Part shown: one piece after another, positions 35,009 through 47,203 of the stretch
How the letters are laid out: each line of letters opens with the position of its first letter
Numbering within the stretch: position 1 is the first letter of the stretch
From: Colocasia esculenta
Taxonomy: Eukaryota; Streptophyta; Magnoliopsida; Alismatales; Araceae
Direction of reading: 5' to 3'
DNA: 64,000 nucleotides
Assembly: GCA_014218235.1 (NCBI GenBank)
Contig: CM024758.1
Location: 106,119,698 to 106,183,697, forward strand
Translations under genes and position numbers: made by a program
Notes under the pieces: model-generated
What the model was told of the DNA's origin: nothing
Databases searched by the model: none
What the model saw: only the letters and a program-made list of their open reading frames with translations

Positions 35009-35497
35009 TAGGGTTGTAAACGGAGCGGATATGGGTTTTTTGGTTCCGATCCGAATAGTTAATCAGATAATTCGTATTCGCTTCGAATACAATTCGAATA
35101 CGGAGCAGATAATTTAATCAAATAATTTTCAGATTCGGAGTAGATACGGATATTATCAACTTCGAAAATATAAGCTTAATAAAATATATTAAGTGATCTA
35201 AAAATCATTAAAAAATCGATAAATTTTTTAAAAAGTACAAATATCAAAAATATTTTCTAAACAAAAGATTAACATTAGATATATTATATATGGATCATTA
35301 GATTTAAGATCTAATGGTCAAAAATAACTTCATTTTGGAGTGGATCACCTATTTCCATATCCGCTCCATTTATTATCCGGATAATATCTGTATCTGAAAT
35401 CCGCTCCGCCGAATATTTGTTAAATGGATAATATCTGAATAATCAGATACGAATTCGAATCGGATCCGGATATTGTCCGGATCTGTTTACAACCCTA
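35009..35497. mobile_element. hAT-type MITE, 489 bp
   Basis: The terminal inverted repeats are TAGGGTTGTAAACGGAGCGG at the left and, on the minus strand, TAGGGTTGTAAACAGATCCGG at the right. The interior is rich in GGATAATATCCG-like inverted sequence and has no coding frame. Flanking 8-mers CTCATGGC (35001-35008) and TTCACGGC (35498-35505) match at 6 of 8 positions, a decayed target duplication. Confidence 0.85.
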
Positions 35498-35556
35498 TTC
35501 ACGGCCAATTATTCACCCTATAGGATTACCCACTCTTTCCAGGCACTAGAAGATAT

Positions 35557-37027
35557 TGTAGGATCGAGTGATTAGGTGAAACAGAACTAGAAGGGGGGGT
35601 TGAATAGATCTGTGCCAATTCTTACGGAAGCTTAAGAAAATTAAAACTACTTTGACTCAGAGATCTAATCACAAAAACAATTTTCAGATCTGAAGTGTGA
35701 GTGTGTAAGAGGAGGTGTGAGACAATTAGGCAATTAGTGTGAAACCGCAATCCTATGCAATCATCTAGCGCAGATCAACAATTCAAACCATTGCACATAG
35801 GATTTTTAGGTGGTTCGGAAATCACACATGTGATCCCTACGTCCACCCTTCACACAGTGAGGACACACTACTCAAAATTTGAGTACAACTGACACTGGAG
35901 CACAACGACTCCCACACACTTGAGTTAGACAACTCACACACAAATTCCAGAGCACAACCGCTCCAGAAACTGAGCACACTTGCTTAAACACACACTGAGT
36001 GTTCAACTCACCAAAACCGAGCTCAATGGCTCACAAAACACAAGCTAGATCTAGACCAACATAAATCAGATCCTCTAGCAATGATCTGATCCAAGGCAAA
36101 TTCATTCACAGAAACTTGTGCAACACTTCATGCACAAATCTCATGGATGAATCAGAAGAACAACTTCAGAATTGTAAGAAATAGATACAGTATTTGTGTT
36201 CTTCGATGAAGATTCCTTGCAGAAGGTTGAATTGAAGAAACTAGGTGATGCCCTTAATCACTTGGCGATGCTTTGCTCCAATGGCCTCTGAATCACCAGA
36301 AATTATCTTCAATTGCTTGCTTCTGCTGGATCTGCTCCTTTGAGAAGTGCTCCAACTCCTTCTTCAGAGCTCTCCTTCACTCCCTCGTGCTTTCCAAGGA
36401 AGTAGATGGATCACCACAGCAACGAGAAGAGCAGGAGCAGGAGATTCCTCCTTTTGCCGCCAAAAGCTTTTTGCTGGAATCTTCTTGAGGTCTCCTATGT
36501 CTTGGGGGCCAACAATTGGGGTATATATAGCCCCATAAGTCCAATTGTACCCTTGGGGTGCGTGGGCACATGATCCAAGGCAACTTCCCTTGAACCCCAA
36601 GTAGCCACATGTCCAGAGGAAACAAATGTTGAGACTTCAGCCGGAGTGTGTCGACACCACCACTGAGTGTGTCGACACCCTGTCCCAGGCAGGCAAAATG
36701 ATCTCCTGGAAGCTGGGACTAGTGTCGACACCACCATTGAGTGTGTCGACACAACTTGACCCTGTCTTCAAAGATAGCTTCTGGGACAGTGATCCAGTGT
36801 CGACACCACCAAGGGATGTGTCGACACCATCATGACAAAAACTGTATAGCCCTGAGAATTGAACACATAAGCCATTAGCACAAGGTATTATCATCAAACA
36901 TTTTGTTTGGGCATTATTATTATATAAATGAGGCATGTACCATGTTCAACCCAACAAGCACAAAATCACAAAGTGTCATCATCAAAACTAGGGAGAGAGG
37001 GATATTAAAACCACACTCAACCCAACA
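35557..37027 (-). repeat. 3' LTR of the Sirevirus
   Basis: It aligns with 47219-48697 along its whole length. A minus-strand TATA box (CTATATATAC, 36521-36530) lies about 120 bp downstream of three pairs of TCGA-centred palindromes: centres 36651/36672, 36725/36746 and 36800/36821, each 21 bp apart. Confidence 0.95.
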
Positions 37028-37041
37028 ATCTCCCCCTTTTT
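37028..37041 (-). promoter_or_regulatory. Polypurine tract of the Sirevirus
   Basis: The minus strand reads AAAAAGGGGGAGAT directly before the 3' LTR start TGTTGGG, the expected plus-strand primer site. Confidence 0.85.
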
Positions 37042-37377
37042 GATGATGGCAACATTGAATCAACATGAAAATTGATTTTCTTAAAAATGTGATTTTAAGC
37101 CATTCTTTCACAAAATCCCAAGCACACATAATGTATGACAATGAAATTCAACATCTTCATTACTTCATCAGTTGTCATTGAAAGAGAGTTTCTATACAAT
37201 ATGACAGTTGTCACAACCAAAACAAAATGTTACTAACAAGCATCCCTTTTCAAAATGAACCATACAAAATATGACAATCACATCAAAAAGTTTTGCTAAC
37301 AAGCATCCCTTTCACAACATGAATCAACCCATGAACCAACCTTCTCCCCTTTGACATCATCAAAACAAGAAAATCCA

Positions 37378-39329
37378 TCAAGAGGATGGAGGTGGAGGAG
37401 GGAGAGGGAGTAAAATAGACTCTATAGACTGCATTCTGGCGTCCAAAGCAGATAAGTTTGTCCTCAACTGAGTTTGCATGGTGGACAAACGAGTATGCAA
37501 CAGTTCTTCCATTCGTTGATGATTATCATGAATGTGCTCTTGAAGTGTACTGAGATTAGCTGGAACTTGAGATGAGGTTGAAGATGAGCTTGACACATTG
37601 CTTGATGGTTGGATATTCTGGAGCTCACCCTTGAGTTCTGTCATCTCCTCATCAATGTGAGCTAAGGATGCCTTCATTTATCCATATCATCAACTAAGTG
37701 AGCAAACGACAGTCGAGTCTTAGACACAAGTGAGATAGTCTCTTGACTGTTGAAAAGATCTCGCTGAGTGTTAGCTAAAATTCCTTGGAGAACTACTTCA
37801 AGCTGGTCTTGAAGTTCTTTCAGTTGGACACAAGCATCTCCCAAGGTGCCAATAAGTCTGTTGAATCTATGAGTTGCATGTTCTGCCAGCTCTTTCTGTC
37901 TAATGAACTGACCATTAACTGTACTTTCCAACCTTTGAATTCAATGCTCAAATCTGTCGGCCAGTTGTTGTAAAGAAGAATTGAGAGTGGCAAATTTCTC
38001 TTCAAGAAAATTATACAACTCTGGAGGAACAGAAGGTCCACCAGTAGAAGTGGATGCTGAACCAGGAAATTGGTGAAAGAAGGATGGAGGATCCACATCA
38101 TGAGATAGAGGTGAAGAACCATGAAGTGTAGGTGAAATGTGTGTATCCTGTGGAACTTGGACCTCAACCTCAGATGGGGGCTGAACATCTTGATCAAGCT
38201 ATGGTAACTGAACAGCAGAAGGAGGTGCCTCTCCTTCAGGTGCAGCAGGTGGCTCAACAATTGGCCCTCGACAAACTTGAGTACCCTCAATCCGAAAGCC
38301 CATAAATTTTTGCAAATGTTTCAAATAATAAATATTGTTTTGTGAAATAGATTGAACTTTTTCATTTGCAAAAGAAACACCAAAATGTTTGAACACAACA
38401 GTGAGATGAGCAGCATATGGCAGTGACCTATGAAGGTCCTTTCTGGTTGTTTCAGACAAAATTTGTGTCATGATAGGATGCAGATTGACTTTGATATCCT
38501 TCTTCATGCAATACATGACAAACCTCTGAATATCTGTGAGCCTGTCCCTTCCACCACCTTGTGGTGTGATAATTGTAGTGAGAATGTGATGAATTAACCG
38601 AAGGACAGGTGGAAATGTGTTTGTATTGAACTTAGTGACATAGGTTTGCCTGGAGTCTGTTTGATCATGAGGGAGACCAGTTAGCAGGGTGTATGCTTCA
38701 TGCAAATCAAATTCAAAGTCATGGTAATCTTCCCCTTCATCAAGAATCTTGAAAAGTGTAGAAGCCAGCTCAGTTGATAAGAGAATAGAAACCCCTTTCA
38801 CTTCAGATTGAAAACCCTCTGGTACATCAGTCAAATTCATGTAAAATTCTTGCACCAGCCTAGGGTAGAAAGTGCGAAATTCAGAAATAAAGTGCAGCCA
38901 GCCTTGAAACTTGAAAAAGTTGATGAAATCAGGAAATGCACTGGCAAAGTCCTCATCTTGCAAATCAACTGCTCGGGGCTTAAGAATGGGTTTTCCTTCA
39001 GAGACTATCTTGGAAGGTGTAGCTTCAGAGGGATTAGAAAAACCAGATGAGGTGGAGGAAGATTCCCTTGAACCGAAGGCACTTGTTTCAGAAGAACTGG
39101 AGAGAAGCTTCCTCCGGGGATGACGAGGCACTTTGGGGGATTTGCCACGACCAGAGGATGGCAGCCTACCTCGCTTGGAGGGAGTTGCAGAGGGTGAAGA
39201 CGCATCCAGTTGCTGCGTCGGATCATGGCGACGCTTGCTCCTGCATTCGGTTGGGGGCTCTTCAATCACAACCCCACGAGCAGTAGCCCTAGACCTCATG
39301 CCCCTCCTTGGTGTCTGCTTGGGAGGCAT
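37378..39329 (-). pseudogene. Sirevirus envelope-like / extra 3' ORF
   Basis: The frame probably starts at MPPKQTPRRGMRS (39329). A Ser/Pro/Arg-rich basic region (residues about 1-110) precedes a globular region with FRTFYPRLVQEFYMNL and DRLTDIQRFVMYCMKKDIKV, which resembles the 'putative plant transposon protein' family found in Sirevirus and Athila extra ORFs. A coiled-coil stretch (FIRQKELAEHATHRF, VQLKELQDQLEVVLQG) and a second helical part (37378-37677) follow. Stops at 38199 and about 37940 are in frame, and the last part is in another frame (overlap at 37674-37677). No clear membrane segment is seen, so an envelope role is only by position. Confidence 0.7.
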
Positions 39330-39558
39330 CACAGCAAGCAGAGAAGAGAGGAAGGTGATGTGGAAGAGGAGGAGATGGCGGGAACAAGAGAGAAATCTCA
39401 TGTTTCCTTTGAGATGAAAAGAGGCGGCAGGTCGACCTGTAAATGAGGGCATAGAAAAAGACTTAACGGAAGAAATGAAGAGGTAAGATGAGCCGCCGGT
39501 GCTCCTTACCCTAAACAGTGACTGATAAAAAAAAAATCTGCCTAGAGAAGCAATGGTG

Positions 39559-39626
39559 TCTACACAGAAGGGGACTGTGTCGACCTGACCAGTGATGGTG
39601 TCGACACATGAAGAGGACTGCGTCGA
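39559..39626. repeat. Internal TCGA palindrome row, 21-21-22 bp spacing
   Basis: Centres TCTA 39559, TCGA 39580, TCGA 39601 and TCGA 39623 repeat the LTR geometry inside the element, upstream (minus sense) of the envelope-like frame. Confidence 0.85.
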
Positions 39627-40376
39627 CCTGACTGGGCAAAAACGGATGATATGATCAGGAAAAACTGGGATGGGGTCTTTATGATAATGAAAGAGGTATG
39701 AAATCAACTTGTCAAGGATTTTTAATATGTTGAAGAATTCATTTGTCATTTCTTAACAAAAAACCATTGTTAATCCAAAGGTTAAACAACAACTTACAAG
39801 ATATGTTCATTGATTATAATGAAACACTGAAATGACATTTTTGAATGATATAGGACATTCAATACAGTCAATGGCAATCTTTCATATTCTTCTGATCCAA
39901 GGTAATGAGAATTTCTTTTTGAATGAAGTCAATTGTGATGAAGTAAAACAGTCTTAATCAATCGGATTTGGGGTAAGGTTGTATGTTTTGTGACTGAATT
40001 TTTTGTGGACATTTTTTTTAATCAAACTTTCAAATGTATTAAATCTTGTTCACACAAGAACTAATATTTTTTACACACCATAGTCCCTGGTTACTAAAGA
40101 TTTACTCATTATTCAGTTTCAAAGGGGCAAATGATAACCTTTTGACATGAAAATATACGTTTATGAGACGCCAATATTTCCAGTTACTCAGTTATCATCA
40201 ATATTGTAAGATTTTTTTTTTTTTACTTTGTTTTACCCCTTTGAACAGAGATAGCAACAAAAACACTTCATGACATACATGACACTTCATTCTTTGTGAA
40301 GGTTTGTAGTTTCTCAGCATTAGTGACATTGCTCTGTTGAAGGAAAGATGGAAAGTGAATAAAAAAAAATTTCAAC
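39627..40376. other. Non-coding interval of the Sirevirus
   Basis: AT-rich sequence between RNase H and the envelope-like frame. No gene is seen. Confidence 0.5.
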
Positions 40377-40979
40377 CTTCCCCCTCATCAGTTGTAAAAG
40401 AGATGTCTAAATTCAATGCACAAGAGATCTTCATGTCTTTAAAGAAATTAGATTACTTTAGGAGTTCAGAATATAATGAAGATTGACTGTAAAAATGTAA
40501 TAGATCAGTCAAAAAGCCATTATGTGGTTTCTTTTGATAAGATTAATGAACATCTCATGAATAGGAATTGTATCAACACAATGAATAATTCTGAGTTTAT
40601 GTAAGAAAAGAAGTATGAATTCTTTAGCTCCCCCTGAGTTGTTGATTCTAGAAGTCTTTCATTAAGATAAAGAGAATCAAAAGATTTGAATGAAAGAATT
40701 AAGATAAGCAGAAATGTTTTCATTGAAGGACAGGGACTCCCCCTCAACAATTGCATACAAGACTCTTGATACTTGGCGGAGACATATACTCACGCATAGT
40801 GAAAGTATCTAGACAAGCCTGACTTGTCTTTCTTCAAATCACTATTTGATATACCAAGAATGCCAATGCAATGTGAGAGTGAGGAACTTATTTGCAAGAG
40901 TGAAGAGTGTTGCAAATGCAAAAATAGATGGAAGAATGCAAGAAATATTTACATCATGAAGCAATTACTCCCCCTCAGA
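40377..40979 (-). promoter_or_regulatory. Four extra polypurine-like tracts
   Basis: The plus strand shows CTTCCCCCTCATC (40378), AGCTCCCCCTGA (40627), ACTCCCCCTCAAC (40736) and ACTCCCCCTCAG (40967). On the sense strand these are GAGGGGGAG-type tracts spread over 600 bp. Multiplied polypurine tracts between pol and the 3' end have been described for Sireviruses (from memory). Confidence 0.7.
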
Positions 40980-41024
40980 TTGTGCCCTAACAAAGACACA
41001 ACACTCAACCCAATGATAGAGAGG

Positions 41025-42471
41025 TCAAGAAGAATGTGGACACTTGCATAATCCAAGCTCTCTTCTTAAAGATGAGAATCTATTTTCTGGAAGAGGCTTA
41101 GTGAAAATATCAGCAATTTGATTTTTAGTTTCAATGAAATGAAGTTCAAGAGATTTCTTAGCAACCTCATCCCTCAAGAAATGATGTCTAATATCAATGT
41201 GTTTTGTGCGTGAATGCTGAATTGGGTTTTTAGACAAATTAATAGCACTAGTGTTGTCACATAAAATGGGAATGCATCCTAACTTATGATTATAGCTTAG
41301 GAGCTGGTGTTTCACCCAAAGAATTTGGGTGCCACAACAACCAGCCGCAACATACTCAGCCTCTGCAGTGGATAGAGCAACTGAGTGTTGCTTTTTGGAA
41401 GCCCAAGAAATCAAGCATCCACCTAGATATAAGCACAATCCACTAGTACATTTTCTATCAAGCTTACAACCCGCATAATCAACATCACAATAAGCAATCA
41501 AATCGAATTTACAACCAGCAGGATACCAAATGCCAAGTTCACATGTTCCAACAAGATATTTAAAAATTCTTTTGATAGCTAACATGTGACTTTCTTTAGG
41601 ATTAGCTTGAAACCTTGCACACAAACACACACTAAATTGAATATCAGGTCTAAAAGTAGTGAGATAAAGTAGAGATCCAATCATACCTCTGTAGGTCTTT
41701 GGGTCTACTGACTTACCAAGTGAGTCTTCTTCTAGTTTTACATTTACTGCAATTGGTGTGCTTGAGTGCTTGAGGTTCTGAAAGTCAAACCTTTTCAGGA
41801 GTTCTTTGACATACTTTGTTTGACTTATAAAGATCCCTTCACTGTTTGGTTAACCTGCAATCCCAAAAAGAATTGTAAATTACCCATTAAGCTCATTTCA
41901 AATTCAGTTTTCATTTGATTAGCAAATTCAGTGCACAAATCTTTATTTGTGGATCCAAAAATTATGTCATCAACATAAATTTTGACAACAATTATTTGTT
42001 TACTTACTGTTTTTGTAAACAAGGTTTGATCAACATTACCTCTAGTGTATCCCTTATCCAATAAAAATGAACTCAAATGGTCATACCAAGCTCTTGGAGC
42101 TTGCTTGAGACCATAAAGAGCATTATGAAGTTTGAAAACATGATCAGAAAATTTTTATTTTCAAAACCTGAAGGTTGTTCTACAAAAATATTTTCTTTGA
42201 TGTAACCATTTAAAAAGGCACTCTTTACATCCATTTGATAAACTTTGAATTTCAATGAAGATGCAAAGGCAAGAAATATTCTCACAGCTTCTAGTCTAGC
42301 TACAGGGGCATATGACTCTTCAAAATCAATGTCAAACTCTTGATTGTACCCCTTGGCAACTAGTCTAGCTTTATTCCTAACAACCTGTCCATTTTCATTC
42401 AATTTATTTCTAAATACCCATCTAGTGCCAATCACAGATTGGTCACTAAGTCTAGGTACTAATTCCCACAC
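41025..42471 (-). pseudogene. Sirevirus reverse transcriptase and RNase H
   Basis: RT fragments run from WELVPRLSDQSVIGTRWVF through KARLVAKGYNQEFDIDF and VYQMDVKSAFLNGYI (42200-42471), then, after a frame change near 42150, KIYVDDIIFGSTNKDL with the YVDD catalytic box (about 41960-42000). RNase H (41025-41684) shows YCDVDYAGCKLDRKCTSG, STAEAEYVAA and HIDIRHHFLRDEV. At least three different frames are used, so the gene is dead. The upstream linker was cut off by the solo LTR at 42500-43104. Confidence 0.92.
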
Positions 42472-42499
42472 TTGATTTCTGTCAAATTGATGAAGTTCA

Positions 42500-43104
42500 T
42501 GTTAGATTGTGGAGCCCGAGATCTGAAGCAAATCTCCATAAGGGGTCAGGTCTAAATTTGACTAAGTGTTGCAGGCGGACTCAGCATTCGACTGCCACAG
42601 CCGAAGTCAGAAATGAAGCAGTCGATTGAATGATTCGACTCATGCAGTCGAATGTCAGATGTGAATGATTCGGCTCATGCAGTCGAATGTCAGATGTGAA
42701 TGATTCGACTCATGCAGTCGAATGTCACCATGAAGGATTCGACTCATGCAGTCGAATGTCAAATATGAAGCATTCGACTCACTCTACCCCAGGACAGACG
42801 ACTTGGCAGCTTTGAGACAGTTTTAAGTTAGGGGCATTCTGTCCTTGTATATCTCATTGTTGTGGTACCTTTCCTCCTAGTATATAAAGGGAGGGTACGT
42901 TCTCTTTGTATGTGTGGGTGTTATTTCTTGGAGAAGAAGTAATTGATAGCTGCTGTGGCCGTGGACGTAGGAAGGCTTCTTGCCTCCGAACCATGTAAAA
43001 TCTGGTGTTCCTGTGTTCTCCTTCCTCCCTCCTTCTCTCTCTCTCTGGTATCTACGAGTGGGTAGTGTGAGAGAGTGAGTGCTGTTTGTTCCCCCCGCAC
43101 AACA
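42500..43104 (+). mobile_element. Solo LTR (605 bp) inside the Sirevirus pol
   Basis: It starts TGTTAGATTGTGGAGCC and ends CCGCACAACA. A perfect duplication GTTCA flanks it (42495-42499, 43105-43109). Joining the flanks restores the integrase-to-RT linker of the host element. A plus-strand TATATAAAGGG lies near 42881, about 100 bp after the palindrome array. Opposite to its host, it is the youngest layer here. Confidence 0.95.
42586..42779. repeat. ATTCGACT-N5-AGTCGAAT tandem palindromes
   Basis: Full units begin at 42586 (diverged), 42633, 42668, 42703 and 42737. A half unit lies at 42772 and a lone right arm at 42620. The spacer is CATGC in all but the first. Start-to-start steps are 47, 35, 35, 34 and 35 bp. 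Confidence 0.95.
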
Positions 43105-44700
43105 GTTCATCATGCATTGCATTGATCCATCTTCATTCATTAGAGCTTCATCAATTGACTTGGGTTCAATTTGGAAAATTAGTGCTAATGAGTCTTCATT
43201 TATTGCATTCAAAAAAGATGATCTAGTTCTAACTCTATCATGCACATTGCCAACTACATTCTCAATTGGATGATCTCTCAAAATTCTATCTTCAGGAATT
43301 ACCTCTTGAGATGCATTCAAGTCTGGAACAATATTACCTGATCCACTTGTAGTAGGTGAATGGTTGTCCAGACTTTCAAGTGAGTCTTATTTTCCTCAAT
43401 GGTTGGTGAAGACTCAACAATGAAAACATCATCTTCCTTATTTTGAGGAACCCTGCAAGAGTAGAATCATCAGTTGAAAATGAGTTTTCATCAAAGACTA
43501 CATGTGGAGATTCTTCCACAGTTTTATTTTTTAGAATGTACACTCTAAAAGCTCTAGAGATTTCTGAATAACCAAGGAAGATGGCTTCATGACTTTTGGC
43601 ATCAAATTATTAAGATTTTCCTTATTGTTATTATGTACAAAGCATTTGCAACCAAAAACTTTAAAGTAAGGAGATTTCTGAATAACCAAGGAAGATGGCT
43701 TCATGACTTTTGACATCAAATTTATCAAGATTTTCCTTATTTTATTATGTACAAAGCATTTGTAACCAAAAATTTTAAAGTAAGATAAAGTTGGTTTTTT
43801 GTTTTTCAACAGTTCATAGGGGGTTTTTCTGATTTTTGGTCTGACCAATGCTCTATTTAGAATGTGATTTGCTGTGTTTACAGCTTCAACCCAGAAGGAT
43901 TTGGGCAGTTTGCTTTCCAAGAGCATAGATCTAGCCATTTCCACAAGTGTTCTATTCTTCCTTTCCATAACTCCATTTTGTTCTGGAGTTCTTGAAGAAG
44001 AAAATTTGTGGAAAATGTTTAGTTCAGCACATAAATCAGAAAAAGTTTTGTTCTCAAATTCACCCCCATGATCAGTTAAAATGCATTTGATTTTATGTGA
44101 GAAACCTGTTAAGGTAGAGGTGCAGAAGTTCCTGAATTCTAGACAAGCATCACTCTTGTGGGATAGGAAAATAACCCATGTATATCTAGTAAAATCATCA
44201 ATGATGACAAAACCATATCTTTTGCCACTAAGACTAAGAATCCTTGTTGGCCCAAAGAGGTCCATATGAAGTAATTCTAGTGGCTTAGATGTGAGTACAT
44301 CATTGAAGATTTTAAAAGATTTTCTGGTTTGTTTTCCTTGAGCACATATCCCACAAAGTTGATTCTCAATGTTTGGAAAAGATTTAGGAAGTCCTTTAAC
44401 CAGATTTAGCCTTAAAAGTTTATTTATTGTGTTGAAACTTGCATGACCAAGTCTTTTATGCCATGTCCATGCAACTTCATCTTTATTTACAACTAAACAA
44501 ATGTTTTCAGCAAAGTTCTTATCAAGATTGATCATGTAGACATTGTTTTCTCTCTTGCCAAAGAATTTTATTTTTTCAGTTGAAGAGTCAATTATTTTGT
44601 AAAAATCTGATTCAAACACAACCTTGTGACCTTTGTCACACAGTTGGCTTAGCTTACAAATATAGTCAACCATCAACTAACAGAACATTTTCAATTGAGT
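43105..44700 (-). pseudogene. Sirevirus integrase and linker to RT
   Basis: A 381-residue frame (43531-44676) holds the GAG-pre-integrase HHCC zinc region (WHKRLGH ... CGICAQGKQ), then the DDE core: LHMDLFGP, ILTDHGGEFENKTF and PEQNGVMERKNRTLVEMARS. Downstream, DNA from 43561 to 43674 is repeated at 43675-43788 (114-bp tandem duplication), doubling the segment around KCFVHN and VMKPSSLVIQKS. The segment 43105-43320 is the linker (MNASQEVIPEDRILRDHP). The catalytic residues are intact, but the C-terminus is disturbed. Confidence 0.92.
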
Positions 44701-44884
44701 TTGAGGAGAATTTACCAATCTTTCCAGATCCAATGATTTTCCCATTATTTTTATCTCCAAATGTGACAGATCCTCCCTCTTTTTCAATCAGAAATGAGAA
44801 CTTTTTTCTGTCTCCTGTCATGTGTCGTGAACACCCACTATCAAGAAACCATACATTGGAGTTGGGTGCACGACCTTCCTGCAA
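44666..44884 (-). pseudogene. Sirevirus aspartic protease
   Basis: NVWFLDSGCSRHMTGD carries the copia protease active site (DSG), followed by GGSVTFGDKNNGKIIGSGKI. The frame differs from both gag and integrase. It separates gag from pol in a polyprotein. Confidence 0.85.
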
Positions 44885-45338
44885 AAATCAAATCAGAGAA
44901 GAGAAGATTTTGGTACCCAAACATTGTTGGGACCATCAATGTGTTTGAGCAGAGACAATAGATCTTTTCTAATCCATATTTGAGTTGTTTTTGACATTTG
45001 ATTTGTTTCAGAAGTGATTTCTCTTTTGCCAACTTAGCATTTCTTTTTGGAATGAAAACACCAGTGTTCTTTCTTTCATAGCATGTAGGTTATGCAATTG
45101 GGCATGATCATTCATGTATGGAAATTCAAACCAAGGATTCTGTTGGTATCTTGGAAGTTTGGATAAAAGAATTGTGAATGGTACCAATAAGGATTATGAT
45201 ACCATTGATTCCAAGAGTTGATCCAATCAGATTGATGTGTTGTCTTGGATCTCAAAGAATTATCATGAAAGTTTCCTTTTGTGTTTTGATTATTTTTTAA
45301 ATTTTGTTTGATTTTTTGTCTTAACTGATTGTTGATTT

Positions 45339-47096
45339 TCAGAGTTGGACATGTCGACCTGTGTTGGACTGGTGTCGACCTATTTTGTTTCTTTTGGTTA
45401 GAGACATTCTTTTGTTCTGATTCTTGAAAATTTCAGATGTATTATTTGACACTTGTTTATTGTTGTTTTCTGGACTAGCACTTTTCACAAATTTTATCAG
45501 GGGAGTTTTTGAAGATTTTTCTTTCTTTTCACCATATTTATTCTTCAAGGATTCTTGTGTGGTGAATCCTAGTCCATGTTTCTCAGATCTCATTCTTGCT
45601 CCTAACAATGCATCAAGATTTTCTTTTCCTTTTGTGAAGGTTTCAATTACTTGTTCCTTTTCTTCCAACAAATTCTTAAGTTTCTGGATTTCATCAATAT
45701 CTTGTTGCTTTTCCCTTTGTTGCAATTCCATTTTTTCAGAAAGTTTCTCAAAGTCATTATTGGCCTTTTGAGATGCAATTTTCAGTTCATCAATTTGTTC
45801 AAAAGTTCTTCCTTTTCTTCATTGAGTTCATATACTTCATTTTCAAGTTCAGAAATTCTTCTATTCAATGAAGTATCATGCATGGCATTTTCAAATTTCT
45901 TTTTCAAATGTTTGTTTTCCTTTCTTATTTCAAAAAACTTTTCAACCAACTCAGCATATGCATCTTGCCAATCTTCAATAGTGTATTGTTCAAAGGAAGT
46001 ACTTACCTTTCCATCGCTGCTATTGGCCATAAAACATAGCTCCACATTCCCTGAACTTGAGGACTTTTCTTCTTCATCCTCACTTTGGTCATCATCTGAC
46101 CAAGTTGCTACCATAGCTTTAGGCTTCTTCAATTTGTTGTTCTTTTTGTACTTGTCCTTTTTATTTTCAGGACATTCCCCTTTCATATGTCCTGCCTTGT
46201 TGCACCTGTAGCAAATAAAATCTCATCAGTTTTTTTATTTCTACTGGAATTGACATTTGAAGCAGAAAAAATATTCCTTTTGCCAGAAGAGAATTTCTTC
46301 TTTCTAGTAAATTTCCTTTTCTTGATTTAAATTTTTTTTTGAATTGCCTAGTCATGAGGGCAAGTTCATCCTCATTGGACTCAGACTCTTCAGAGCTTGA
46401 TTTCTCTTGACTTTTCTCTTTGTTACTTGATGAGGCTTTAAGTGCTACTGGTTTGGCTTTAAGCATATGTTCTTCATTCTTTTCAAATTTATTTCATATG
46501 TCATTAAAGATCTTATGAGTTCATCCAAAGAGATTTTGGACAAATCCTTAGAATCTTCAATCACAGTGGCCTTAGTATGCCATAGATGATAGAGAGCGCA
46601 AAATCTTTCTTACCAAATCAGCATCAGTGTACTCTTTACGTAGTGCCTTCAGTCCATTGACGATTGTCATAAACCTAGCAAACATTTCAGAAATTGATTC
46701 ATCAGATTTCATCATAAACAATTCATATTCAAAAACAAGTATGTTTGCTTTGGTTTCCCTAACTTGAGATGTTCCCTCATACATTAATTCAAGTTTATCT
46801 CACATCTCTTTAGCAGATTTACACATGGATATTCTTGAATATTCTTTAGGGTGGACTGCACACTGAAGCATGTTCATGGCACTATAGTTAAGAGTGGCCC
46901 TCCTAATTTGTTCTCTAGTCCAACTCTCTTCATCTCCTTGATTTTCATAAGGACCCACTTCAACTACCTTCCAGATTTCATAGTTTTGAGCCCTAAGAAA
47001 AACTTGCATGCGATTTTTCCAATAAGAGTAATCAGACCCATTGAAAAATGGTGGCCTATTAATGGAATGACCTTCAGCAACAAAACCTCGAGAATC
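45339..47096 (-). pseudogene. Sirevirus gag with zinc knuckle and coiled coil
   Basis: The frame likely starts at MDSRGFVAEGHSINRPPFFN (47096), with YSYWKNRMQVFL and NYEIWKVVE of the UBN2/gag type. An in-frame stop near 46800 precedes KANILVFEYELFMMKSDESI. A lysine-rich region and the knuckle CYRCNKAGHMKGEC (46172-46213) follow, with a frame change just at the knuckle. The C-terminal part (45339-46186) is a long acidic coiled coil (ELENEVYELNEEKEELLNKL), typical of the extended Sirevirus gag. A frame change lies near 45780. TCGA palindromes 21 bp apart (45354/45375) sit at its end. Confidence 0.88.
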
Positions 47097-47203
47097 CATT
47101 AAGTAGGAAGCAAAGCAGTAACAAAACAATCAACCAATTCAAGCAAGTGTCACACAAAGATCAGACAAAAACACTCAAATCAGATCAGAACAATTGTGAA
47201 CCT

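Noticed and set aside
38808..39446. Plus-strand frames overlapping the envelope-like gene
   Set aside because: They are shadows of the minus-strand frame, which has the recognisable domain order.
45424..46211. Plus-strand frames with hydrophobic, serine/phenylalanine-rich translation
   Set aside because: They are antisense shadows of the Sirevirus gag coiled coil; the Phe/Leu/Ser richness mirrors Lys/Glu codons.
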